From positions 1 through 64,000 of the forward strand of contig JAGYJT010000006.1 in assembly GCA_018401955.1 (NCBI GenBank): DNA of 64,000 bases. Reading direction: 5' to 3'. Source of the stretch: Chitinophagales bacterium. GTDB lineage: Bacteria > Bacteroidota > Bacteroidia > Chitinophagales > CAIOSU01. Shown here piece after piece: positions 42,599-51,887 of this stretch. Below the pieces are notes generated by a model. It was not told the DNA's origin and ran no database searches. It saw nothing but the letters and a program-made list of their open reading frames with translations. Every line of letters begins with the position of its first letter. Positions within the stretch are counted from its first letter, which is position 1. A program made the position numbers and the translations under genes.

Positions 42599-45325
42599 AT
42601 GGTAAAATGTAGATGCTTTATGGTATACCTTCTAATTGATACTTGTATTTGGAAAAAATTAGTTGATAAGGTTCAATTTAATCAAAAGCTATATACCCTG
42701 CAAAGTTGGGTAAACTCACGTCAAGTGAAGCTTCTATGTCCTACGATTTTAAAGACCGAGTGGAAAAAGCATAGAGATATTGAAATAAGGAACATTAATA
42801 AGAGGATTGCTGCAAGACGAAAGCAAATAGAAACTGAACAAAATTATGCTTCTCACATGGGTGCGTTAAAAGATGACCTTGGTTTTGCTTTATTGAAAGG
42901 TCAAATAGATGTGATTGATGAAATGTTTGAAAATAGCATTGAAATCCAATGGACTGAGGCCGTGAGTGTACTAGGTTTTAATGCACTTAAAAACAAAAAG
43001 GCTCCGTTTTTTGAAAGACAAAATAGTGCAGCTGATGCCGAAATGATTTTCAGTACTTTATTGTTTTTAAAGCAAGATGGAGTTAATGATTTTTATTTTG
43101 TGACAGACAATCACAATGACTTTGCAGATATTAAAGATGGGGTTTATTATCTGCACCCTGATATCTCTGGCTTATTTCCGACTATCAATATTATTTATAT
43201 GGATAGTTATGATAATTTTAATAGTCATCTAATTTGCAATAAAAACTTTACTGAGAAGATAATTATTAGGGAGAGCATAGACGAAGTTGATTTTAAGTTA
43301 AATATAAATGAACATTTAGGAGTAAAGGGTCAAATAGCTGCCTTGTTAAAACATTTTAAGGATGTCAATTTTATTCCGTTACCATATATTATTAATAACT
43401 ACCCATTTGTTAGTAATGAAGCTGGTTACAGTCATTACAGTGGCTTTACTTTAAAAACTAGAAATAAAGATTTGTTTGAAGGCATAAACGAATTGATCTC
43501 TTCAAAACAAACTAATACAGAATCGTTGAGCATAGTAGAAAGGATAGGATCTAATTTGATTTATTTCATAGCCAATGATTCAAATGACACACTTGATTTA
43601 TGCCCTTCAAATCATAATGAGGACTTTTCTATTAAGGGTAAAATAGAACACTTTAAACTATTAGAGGCATATAGGGAGTTGCAAGAATGTAAAGACTTTG
43701 ACCATCCCGATTGGGAAGCATTGGCATATTGTTTTTTTTATTTTGGTGAATTTGATAAAGCAGGAAAGCTCTTCAGTAACTCATTGGCGAATCATAAACC
43801 TTCTGAACGAAGCAGCTTTAGCTATTCTATAATAGCGTCTAATTTGTTATTGCTTAAAAATGTAAGGGATAGTAAAGTTTCTTTAGAATTGGTTTCCACC
43901 TTAGACGATAAATTGAAGTCAATTTACCCGTATACGGATAAGTTATTTATGGAATATTTAAAGGGATATGATTACTATCACCATACTTTAAACTCCATGA
44001 CTGCTGTCTTAAAGAAAATAACTGAGCATTTAGAAAGATATCTTCAGAATGGTTGGAGTTACAATAACTCTCTAAGAGAAATCATTTGCTATTTCGCTCA
44101 ATTGGATTTACTCACAAGTAAGAACAACATAATTTTTCACCATTACTCAGAAATGACCGCTGCTTCTTCTATACTGTTTGAGGCTCTTTTTATCTGCCAT
44201 TCTTATGGTACTAAAGGGTTAAGGTTACTTGAAGCTTTTGACGATTATTTTTTGAATAGAATGGTACATTTGGGAAATCCCAAAGAGCTTTTAAGATTTG
44301 CGAAAAAATACGGTTTGAATGAAATTACATACTATAGACAGGATAAAAATTATTTTATTCGGGACGTGAATAGTTTTTTTGATGATTTTGAAAAGAACTA
44401 TATCGATATACATGAGATGTCTAAATCAAACCATGTACTCAACGACGTCCACAACAGGATGTTTGACAATATCCTTGTTGTGCTATCACTGTTAGATATT
44501 GACCAAGATTTTGTACCTGTTATCACTAAAAAAATGGTTTCTTTTATAAGGGGAAACTCATTGCTCTATCTTACTTCTTATGATTACTTATCAGAATTTG
44601 TCAGTAAAAAGGGCAAGTTTATGAATTCTGAAAACCTTACTTCACTTCTCGAGTTATACTTTGAGGATAGGAACTTGGGACAATTTACTTATCACTCATT
44701 GTTATGCCATATAATTGAACAGTTAAATGTGAAGATTACAATTGATTTGTTAAATTATTTTAATGTCACCAACGCAATGCAAATTGGTCTAATTAGGAAC
44801 GAGCGAATTAGACTGTTAATGATAGCAAGTAGGGTTATAAGTGATAAAACAATTACCAGTAAACTTAGCGCAACTGTAGAGGAAACAGATGAACTTGAAT
44901 TAATTTATTGGGCCTTAATGTACGACATACCTGTGTCAAAGACAAAAGAGGAGCATTATTTTAGGCTGGCATTGGAAAGACAAATTAACAGATATGCCCA
45001 TTCGGATGATTTCTATGGACGATTAAATTCTTTGGGAAATGAGATGATAAATATCGCCTTTATGAAGGGATATGAACTGAATTCTGAGAGATTTCAACCG
45101 CTTGCGCAATTATCAGAATATTTTAATTGGCTATTAAATATAGGAACTTACGATTATTCTAAGTTTCAATTTGAATGGCTGTTCTATTACTTTAACGTGA
45201 ATTACAAGAAAGAGTTTAGTAAGCATCCACAATTGAAACTCAAAGTTTTTGAGATTTTGGCAAATAATAGAAATATAAAAGGTGCTGAAACAGCATTTGG
45301 TATGTTTAAGGATATCGAAAATTAA
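42599..45325 (+). CDS. Large PIN-domain protein, possible defence nuclease
   Basis: 908 residues. The N-terminal ~200 form a PIN-like nuclease with the four acidic residues in order: Asp14 (VYLLIDTCIW), Glu54 (PTILKTEWKKH), Asp146 (NSAADAEMIF), Asp170 (FYFVTDNHNDF). The remaining 700 residues are mostly helical and TPR-like (ALAYCFFYFGEFDKAGKLFSNSL) with no family I can name. A PIN nuclease joined to a long helical sensor, in a visibly A+T-rich gene beside a repeat mosaic, fits an acquired anti-phage or abortive-infection factor, but that is inference. ATG at 42620 (MVYLLIDT) is an equally good start. Confidence 0.75.
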   Translation: MVKCRCFMVYLLIDTCIWKKLVDKVQFNQKLYTLQSWVNSRQVKLLCPTILKTEWKKHRDIEIRNINKRIAARRKQIETEQNYASHMGALKDDLGFALLKGQIDVIDEMFENSIEIQWTEAVSVLGFNALKNKKAPFFERQNSAADAEMIFSTLLFLKQDGVNDFYFVTDNHNDFADIKDGVYYLHPDISGLFPTINIIYMDSYDNFNSHLICNKNFTEKIIIRESIDEVDFKLNINEHLGVKGQIAALLKHFKDVNFIPLPYIINNYPFVSNEAGYSHYSGFTLKTRNKDLFEGINELISSKQTNTESLSIVERIGSNLIYFIANDSNDTLDLCPSNHNEDFSIKGKIEHFKLLEAYRELQECKDFDHPDWEALAYCFFYFGEFDKAGKLFSNSLANHKPSERSSFSYSIIASNLLLLKNVRDSKVSLELVSTLDDKLKSIYPYTDKLFMEYLKGYDYYHHTLNSMTAVLKKITEHLERYLQNGWSYNNSLREIICYFAQLDLLTSKNNIIFHHYSEMTAASSILFEALFICHSYGTKGLRLLEAFDDYFLNRMVHLGNPKELLRFAKKYGLNEITYYRQDKNYFIRDVNSFFDDFEKNYIDIHEMSKSNHVLNDVHNRMFDNILVVLSLLDIDQDFVPVITKKMVSFIRGNSLLYLTSYDYLSEFVSKKGKFMNSENLTSLLELYFEDRNLGQFTYHSLLCHIIEQLNVKITIDLLNYFNVTNAMQIGLIRNERIRLLMIASRVISDKTITSKLSATVEETDELELIYWALMYDIPVSKTKEEHYFRLALERQINRYAHSDDFYGRLNSLGNEMINIAFMKGYELNSERFQPLAQLSEYFNWLLNIGTYDYSKFQFEWLFYYFNVNYKKEFSKHPQLKLKVFEILANNRNIKGAETAFGMFKDIEN

Positions 45326-45329
45326 TCTC

Positions 45330-45360
45330 TCTCTCGCGGAAGTTCCTCTTCCGTGAGAGG
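45330..45360. repeat. Hairpin after the PIN-domain gene
   Basis: A 13-bp stem with two G-T pairs (45330-45342 with 45348-45360). No T-run follows, so termination is uncertain. Confidence 0.4.
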
Positions 45361-45450
45361 GAACTTAGTTCCCACGCATTAAAAGTTCGAACCAAGTTCC
45401 AACGGCACGAAAGTAACTTTCACGCTAGTATAACTCAGACTGCCTTATTT

Positions 45451-46629
45451 CTACACCACCGCCACAAACAACCTATTCTCCTTGCCCTGCAGCGCATATA
45501 GCGAGGCGAAGGCGACTTCGGCAATGAGGTACTTTGCGCGGGGAGAGGTGTATTGCTCTATCACTTCTTTAATGTCCAAAGGTTCCAGTTCGGTGTCGTG
45601 GGTGTAGCGTATGTATAGGCGCAGCGTGAAGTCGGTGTGCAGTTGGTGCAGGCCGTGGCCGTTGGCTGCTATGTTTTGGTGCAGCTTTTTGTACTCGTAG
45701 CGGTATTGGTGGCTTAGTGCCGCCACATCGCTTAGCACGGCCGCGCCGGTAGGGTAGCTGCCTGCCCCCTTGCCCACCAGCAGTTGCTTGCCCGAAAATG
45801 CCCCATCTATCTCCACGGCGTTGTATTCGTTGTCGATGTTGATGAGGTTGCTCTCGGTGCCCACAAAGCGGGGCAGCACGTATGCTTGCAGTTGGTTGCC
45901 GTTGCGGGCGGCGTAGGCCACCAGCTTAATGCGCTGACCTTTGAGGGCGGCATGTTCAATATCAAATGCCGAAATGTTTTGTATGCCCAGGTTGAGCACT
46001 TCTTCGGGCTTGAAAATTACGCCAAAGGCATGCACCACCAGCAGCACCAGTTTGTATTTCGGGTCGAAGCCTGCTACATCGAGCCACGGGTCTATTTCGG
46101 CAAAGCCGAGCTCTTGGGCTTGTGCCAGGGCGGTAGCATAGTCCAGCCCGTCCTTATCCATGCGGGTGAGGATGTAGTTGCTGCTGCCATTGATGATGCC
46201 GCTGATGCTGTTAAGCGACTCGGTATCGTAGTACTCCTCCAAGTTGCGGATGATGGGGATGCTGCCCGCGCAAGCACCCTCGTATAACAACGCCACGCTA
46301 AATTTTTGCTGCAATTGGAAGAGGGTGCTGAAGTGCTCGGCCAGCAGTTTTTTATTGGCTGATACTACGTGCAGCCCGCGCTGTATGGCCGTGCGCACAA
46401 TATCGAGGGCATCTTCGGCATTGTCTACCAGTTCTACAATGGCCTGTATGTCGTTGCGGCCCAGTATCTCTAGGCTGTCAAACGAGAAATGGTCGAGGGC
46501 GATTTTGCGCGGTTTGTGGCGGTTTTTTACGCCAATTTTTTGGATGCCGGCCTTAAAGCCGTGGCTTTGCCCAAGGGCATCATAGAGTCCCTGGCCCACG
46601 CATCCAAATCCGAAAAGTGCTATCTTCAT
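45451..46629 (-). CDS. hom: Homoserine dehydrogenase, monofunctional
   Basis: It reduces aspartate semialdehyde to homoserine with NAD(P)H, feeding methionine and threonine synthesis. The 392 residues start with the Rossmann loop ALFGFGCVGQGL; the catalytic part has GIINGSSNYILTRM and AEIDPWLDVAGFDPKYKLVLL (with the catalytic Lys after DP). There is no aspartokinase fusion. Its placement downstream of metY and metX makes it part of a methionine unit, though repeat-bearing spacers separate them. A C-terminal ACT domain is not obvious. Confidence 0.93.
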   Translation of the reverse strand: MKIALFGFGCVGQGLYDALGQSHGFKAGIQKIGVKNRHKPRKIALDHFSFDSLEILGRNDIQAIVELVDNAEDALDIVRTAIQRGLHVVSANKKLLAEHFSTLFQLQQKFSVALLYEGACAGSIPIIRNLEEYYDTESLNSISGIINGSSNYILTRMDKDGLDYATALAQAQELGFAEIDPWLDVAGFDPKYKLVLLVVHAFGVIFKPEEVLNLGIQNISAFDIEHAALKGQRIKLVAYAARNGNQLQAYVLPRFVGTESNLINIDNEYNAVEIDGAFSGKQLLVGKGAGSYPTGAAVLSDVAALSHQYRYEYKKLHQNIAANGHGLHQLHTDFTLRLYIRYTHDTELEPLDIKEVIEQYTSPRAKYLIAEVAFASLYALQGKENRLFVAVV

Positions 46630-46845
46630 TTTGGTTGATTGGTTACTGGTTACTGGTTGATTGGTGTTGTTTCGTCCATGGTCGATTGTCCATGGTCCAC
46701 GGTGATTTTCTTTGCGTTCGTTGCGATTTTATCGTTGCGCACGTTGCGGTTAAAGCACATAATATGTATGAATCGCCTCGTCTAAGCCGAGACAAGCTAT
46801 CGTGTGCAAAGGAATTATGCAAAGGCCGCTACGTGTTGATTAGTT

Positions 46846-47907
46846 TCAATCGTATTTCGTACCTCGTAAATCGTAAATCGGCACATCTTGATACTCGGTA
46901 ACAAACTCCTCCAGCAACCCACTCAAGGCTTCAAACTCCAATAAAAAGCCATCATGCCCATATATGGACGTGATGCTTTTGTGGATGCCGTTTTGAACGT
47001 TATCTGCAATAAACGCTTGCTCGTGGGGCGGAAACAACAAATCGCTGGTAATGCTTACTGCCAACAATGGGGTAGTGATGGTGGCCAATGTTTCGGTTAA
47101 CTCACCGCCTCGTCCTCGGCTTATGTTATGGCTATCCATGGCCTTGCTTAATGCATAGTAGCTAAAGGCATTGAACCGTTTGGCGAGCTTTTCGCCTTGG
47201 TAGCGTTGGTAGCTGCTGGCTTTATAACCTTCAATTTTACCAGCATCGTCAAGTTGCGTTAAGTGGTAGGTGTCGTATGAGCGATAGGAAAGCATGGCAA
47301 TGGAGCGCGCTATTTTAAGGCCGTTTAAGCCCGCTTCGGCATTGCTGTTTTTCCAGGTAGGGTCTTGTTCAATGGCTAGGCGCTGGCTCTCATTAAAAGC
47401 AACGCCCCACGGTGAGTGCCTGGCGCTTGTGGCAATTACTGCGGCTTGATTAAAAACACCCGGTTCGCGCACGAGCCACTCCAACAATTGGTGCCCGCCC
47501 AATGAGCCCGCAATGCCCAAGTGTATGTGCTCGATGCCCAAATGCTGGCGCAGCAACACATGTGCCTCCACCATATCCTTTACCGTTACCAAAGGGAAAC
47601 TATGATAGTATGGTTCAAAGGTTTCGGGGTTGATGCTCAGCGGCCCAGTGGTACCATAGCACGAGCCAAGTATGTTGGCGCAAACGATGAAGTACTTTTG
47701 CGGGTCGATGAACTTGCCTTCGCCCACCAAGCCATCCCACCAATCGGCGGCATCGGCATTGGCAGTAAGGGCGTGGCAAATCCATACTACATTGTCTTTA
47801 GCTGGGCTAAGAGTGCCGTAGGTATGGTAAACCACTTCAGGCCGGAGCAGCGTTTCACCGCTCTCCAGCCTAAGGGTATGGGGTATTTTAAACTTGTGTT
47901 CAGCCAT
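46846..47907 (-). CDS. metX: Homoserine O-acetyltransferase
   Basis: It acetylates homoserine with acetyl-CoA, making the substrate for MetY. 353 residues, alpha/beta-hydrolase fold. The nucleophile elbow is GIAGSLGGHQLLEW, with oxyanion/family motifs CHALTANADAADWW and NILGSCYGTTGPLS, catalytic Asp in SITSDLLFPP and His in YGHDGFLLE. It lies between metY and hom on one strand, so this is hom-metX-metY, the direct-sulfhydrylation route to homocysteine. Confidence 0.95.
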   Translation of the reverse strand: MAEHKFKIPHTLRLESGETLLRPEVVYHTYGTLSPAKDNVVWICHALTANADAADWWDGLVGEGKFIDPQKYFIVCANILGSCYGTTGPLSINPETFEPYYHSFPLVTVKDMVEAHVLLRQHLGIEHIHLGIAGSLGGHQLLEWLVREPGVFNQAAVIATSARHSPWGVAFNESQRLAIEQDPTWKNSNAEAGLNGLKIARSIAMLSYRSYDTYHLTQLDDAGKIEGYKASSYQRYQGEKLAKRFNAFSYYALSKAMDSHNISRGRGGELTETLATITTPLLAVSITSDLLFPPHEQAFIADNVQNGIHKSITSIYGHDGFLLEFEALSGLLEEFVTEYQDVPIYDLRGTKYD

Positions 47908-47937
47908 TATGTTAATTTGAAAATTTGAAGATGAGTT

Positions 47938-47982
47938 AATTTGAAAATGGCTTTACGGAGCGGTAAAAACCATTTTCAAATT
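47938..47982. repeat. Hairpin between metY and metX
   Basis: A perfect 13-bp stem AATTTGAAAATGG / CCATTTTCAAATT with an inner TTTAC/GTAAA. AAATTTGAAAA words surround it. It does not have a T-run and probably is repeat sequence. Confidence 0.45.
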
Positions 47983-48010
47983 TTCAAATTGCCTCATTTC
48001 CAAGTTGGGT

Positions 48011-49348
<1,338 letters not shown>

Positions 49349-49400
49349 TTATTGGTTTTTAAAAGTTGATTTATAATGGTTGAATTGGGTTGAAAAAGAA

Positions 49401-49432
49401 AAACCCGGCTCGGATAGGCTCCGGCCGGGTTT
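49401..49432 (-). terminator. Attenuator terminator before metY
   Basis: AAACCCGGC (49401-49409) pairs with GCCGGGTTT (49424-49432), extended by CGG/CCG. On the minus strand it is followed by TTTTTCTTTTTC. It lies between the poly-Cys leader and metY. Its 5' arm (AAACCCGGCCGG on the minus strand) can pair in two 4-bp blocks with CCGGCAACCGG of the leader, a possible antiterminator. Confidence 0.75.
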
Positions 49433-49455
49433 AGAATATGCACCACGCTAAACGT

Positions 49456-49533
49456 TTACATACACCAATACCTGTCCGGTTGCCGGGGCGGGCAACAACA
49501 ACAGCACATCATGGTTTGGGTGTATTGGTTCAT
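49456..49533 (-). CDS. Poly-cysteine leader peptide of metY
   Basis: A short ORF upstream of metY begins MNQYTQTMM, then has five consecutive Cys codons (49492-49506), then PPRQPDRYWCM and a stop, 25 residues in all. An internal Met-Met just before the Cys run (49512) is an alternative start. Codon use is TGC and TGT mixed, so this is not a low-complexity repeat. It looks like a cysteine-sensing leader: stalling on Cys codons when charged tRNA-Cys is low would release the terminator at 49401-49432. A related leader lies at 53869-53973. Confidence 0.82.
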   Translation of the reverse strand: MNQYTQTMMCCCCCPPRQPDRYWCM

Positions 49534-49618
49534 TGGTAACTTGTTATAGGTTAATGGTTGAATTCAAAATTTAAAATTGAAAATTGCATTGTTCTTGTTT
49601 TGATCCTTGATACTAAAA

Positions 49619-50779
49619 TCAGTACTTCGCCAAGCTAGTATCCACCTCATCGGCGTAGGCCAATATGCCACCTTTGAGGTTGTAAAGGTTATCATAGCCA
49701 AACTGGGTTTCCAGTAGGCGAACGGCATTGGCGCTACGGGCACCACTGCGGCAATGTATAATTACTTGCTTGCCCTTGGCAATACGCTCTGCATTGGCAG
49801 GCACCGTAGCTAAAGGAATCAATTCGGCACCCAAGTTGGCAAGGTTAGCAATCTCATATTCGTACTCTTCGCGCACGTCAATCAATTGGAAATCGGCACC
49901 TTGGTCTTTTAAGGCTTTCAGTTCGGTTACGGTTATCTCTTTCACGGTATTGTCTTTTTTAGCCTCGGTAGCGGCTGGTTTTTCAATACCACAAAATTGC
50001 TCATAATCAATCAGTTTTTCAATCTTTGGGGTGTTCGGGTCTTTCTTGAATTTGAGTGTGCGGCTCTCAAAGCTCAGCGCATCAAACAAATACAACCGGC
50101 CCACCAAAGGTTCGCCCACGCCAGTAATTACCTTAATCACCTCACTGGCTTGCAAGCTGCCGATAATGCCAGGCAACACGCCCAATACGCCACCTTCGGC
50201 ACAGCTAGGTACAAGGCCCGGTGGCGGCGGGGTAGGGTATAGGTCGCGGTACTGCGGACCAAAAGTGCCATCGGCATATTTGTAATTAAACACGGTTACC
50301 TGCCCATCGAAACGGAAGATAGAAGCATACACGTTGGTTTTGCCTTGTATCACGGCCGCATCGTTTACCAAGTATCGGGTAGGGAAGTTATCCGTACCAT
50401 CGGCTACTAAATCATAGTCTTTTAACAGCTCCAATGCGTTGCTGCTATGAAACTGCGTGTTGTAGGTATTGATGGTAATGTATGGATTTAAGGCGCGCAA
50501 CCTATCGGCGGCGGCTTCCACTTTCGGGCGACCTACATCACCAACACCAAACAATACTTGGCGCTGCAAGTTGCTATCGTCAACTTTATCAAAGTCAACT
50601 ATGCCCAAGGTACCCACACCGGCTGCTGCTAGGTAAAGCAATAGTGGACTGCCCAAGCCACCGGTACCTATTACCAGCACTTTGGCTTCTTTCAATTTGC
50701 GCTGCCCCTCCATACCAAATTCTGGTATAATGATGTGGCGGCTATATCGTTCTAGTTCTTGTTTACTGAAATTCGACAT
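49619..50779 (-). CDS. moeZ: ThiF/MoeB-type adenylyltransferase with rhodanese domain
   Basis: It activates a ubiquitin-like sulfur carrier by C-terminal adenylation and loads sulfur from its rhodanese domain to make a thiocarboxylate. 386 residues. ThiF half: VLVIGTGGLGSPLLLYLAA, VDFDKVDDSNLQRQVLF, and the Cys loop PSCAEGGVLGVLPG. Rhodanese half (from about 290) has the persulfide loop HCRSGARSANA with Cys343. The fusion is the same as M. tuberculosis MoeZ. It is followed by metY and preceded by the carrier, as expected for the CysO/HcyS pathway. Confidence 0.92.
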   Translation of the reverse strand: MSNFSKQELERYSRHIIIPEFGMEGQRKLKEAKVLVIGTGGLGSPLLLYLAAAGVGTLGIVDFDKVDDSNLQRQVLFGVGDVGRPKVEAAADRLRALNPYITINTYNTQFHSSNALELLKDYDLVADGTDNFPTRYLVNDAAVIQGKTNVYASIFRFDGQVTVFNYKYADGTFGPQYRDLYPTPPPPGLVPSCAEGGVLGVLPGIIGSLQASEVIKVITGVGEPLVGRLYLFDALSFESRTLKFKKDPNTPKIEKLIDYEQFCGIEKPAATEAKKDNTVKEITVTELKALKDQGADFQLIDVREEYEYEIANLANLGAELIPLATVPANAERIAKGKQVIIHCRSGARSANAVRLLETQFGYDNLYNLKGGILAYADEVDTSLAKY

Positions 50780-50858
50780 GCGTCTTAGTTCAAAATTTAA
50801 AATTCAAAATTCAAAATTGTTTTTTTACCATGGACCATCGACTATGGACCATGGACTA

Positions 50859-51134
50859 TTAGCAGCCTCCCGCAATGGCAGGTACTATGCTTATTACGGT
50901 TCCGCTCTCTACTGCGGTAGCATTGTTATCAAGGTCTTTTATATCGTCTTCGCCTACAAACACCTTGATAAATTGGCGCACCTGTCCGTTATCATCAAAT
51001 AGATGGCCTTTTACGCCTGGGTACGTGGTTGTCAATTCGTTCAATGCCTCGCCCACGTTGCCGGAGGTAGCTTGAAAGCTGCTCTGGTTATCGGTAAACT
51101 TACGTAGCGGTGTAGGTATGATAATTTTTGCCAT
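50859..51134 (-). CDS. cysO: CysO-like sulfur carrier ending Gly-Gly-Cys
   Basis: 91-residue ubiquitin-like protein (ThiS/MoaD family). It resembles CysO of Mycobacterium: IIIPTPLRKFT, FIKVFVGEDDIKDLDN and SIVPAIAGGC correspond to IPTILRPHT, VNIYVNDEDVRF and TILPAVAGG. Unlike CysO, an encoded Cys follows Gly-Gly; the DNA reads GGA GGC TGC TAA (minus strand, 50859-50870), so this is not a read error in translation. A peptidase must remove Cys before the carrier can be adenylated. The form matches the CysO-cysteine adduct made during cysteine synthesis. Confidence 0.9.
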   Translation of the reverse strand: MAKIIIPTPLRKFTDNQSSFQATSGNVGEALNELTTTYPGVKGHLFDDNGQVRQFIKVFVGEDDIKDLDNNATAVESGTVISIVPAIAGGC

Positions 51135-51191
51135 GGGGTTTGTTATTGGTTATAGGGTTATTTGTTATTGGTTTATTTGTAATTCGTATTC

Positions 51192-51289
51192 GAACCTTGA
51201 TTTTTTTGATTCCCGTTATTTGAAAAGGATTTTTACATACTATGGTATAATCCTTTTCTAATCCATAAATCCTTTCAAAATCATGGTTC
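51192..51289. repeat. MITE-like 98-bp element, copy B
   Basis: Starts GAACCTTGATTT, ends AAAATCATGGTTC, with internal GAAAAGGATT / AATCCTTTTC. It lies directly after the JAMM peptidase stop, which is at 51293. Confidence 0.8.
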
Positions 51290-51292
51290 AAA

Positions 51293-51769
51293 CTATTGGT
51301 TAAAGTTCGACAGCAACGCATCCACGTCAAAAGGGTTGTTTTGGTTAATTACCTTTTCCTCCTCAAAGCGACCTTGATCATTCAGTTTCCAAGAAAGTAC
51401 CGCCGCCGTTTTTGCTTTTTTTACTGATACAATAATGTACGAGAAGTAAGGCAATGCTTGGCGCAAATCGTGCTCGCTCGGTATGGCTGCGTGCTCTGGG
51501 TGGCTGTGGTACACGCCCAGCAGTGTTAGGCCATTTTCATCAGCATACTGCTCGGCTTTCATGTAATCAATTGATGAAATTTCAAACCTTCGTTCACGGT
51601 TTTCCTCTTTGGTATTTACTACTGGTATTGCTTCAGTAACAATTCGCTTATCATCATCACTGCCATAAAAAAAACCGCAGCACTCGTGAGGGTAAGTGCT
51701 CTCAGCATCTTTAATAATCACTTTTCGTGCATCCTCAGTAAGTATCAGTTCACTCATCTTTTGGTCCAT
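51293..51769 (-). CDS. mec: JAMM/MPN+ metallopeptidase (Mec-like)
   Basis: 158 residues. The zinc site is complete: Glu29 (YPHECCGFF), His88 and His90 (GVYHSHPEH), Ser98 and Asp101 (HxH-x7-S-x2-D). In Mycobacterium the Mec peptidase releases cysteine from CysO-cysteine; in Wolinella HcyD trims the carrier. Both roles suit the GGC-ending carrier encoded next to it. It lies between cysM-like and cysO-like genes, bracketed by two copies of the MITE-like element. The motif spacing confirms an active enzyme. Confidence 0.93.
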   Translation of the reverse strand: MDQKMSELILTEDARKVIIKDAESTYPHECCGFFYGSDDDKRIVTEAIPVVNTKEENRERRFEISSIDYMKAEQYADENGLTLLGVYHSHPEHAAIPSEHDLRQALPYFSYIIVSVKKAKTAAVLSWKLNDQGRFEEEKVINQNNPFDVDALLSNFNQ

Positions 51770-51780
51770 TGTTTTTGTAA

Positions 51781-51879
51781 GAACCTTGATTTTGCTTGAT
51801 TCTCTTGATTTGAAAAGGATTTTTTACATACTTCGGTAAAATCCTTTTCTAATCTGTTAATCCTTTTGAATCATGGTTC
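51781..51879. repeat. MITE-like 99-bp element, copy C
   Basis: Starts GAACCTTGATTT, ends TGAATCATGGTTC, with internal GAAAAGGATT / AATCCTTTTC. It lies 12 bp in front of the JAMM gene start on the minus strand, so the transcript would pass through it. Confidence 0.8.
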
Positions 51880-51887
51880 AGACCTTA

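Noticed and set aside
45784..46287. 167-residue plus-strand ORF inside hom
   Set aside because: It is antisense to a clear homoserine dehydrogenase and has no protein-like motif; the G+C-rich gene opens other frames.
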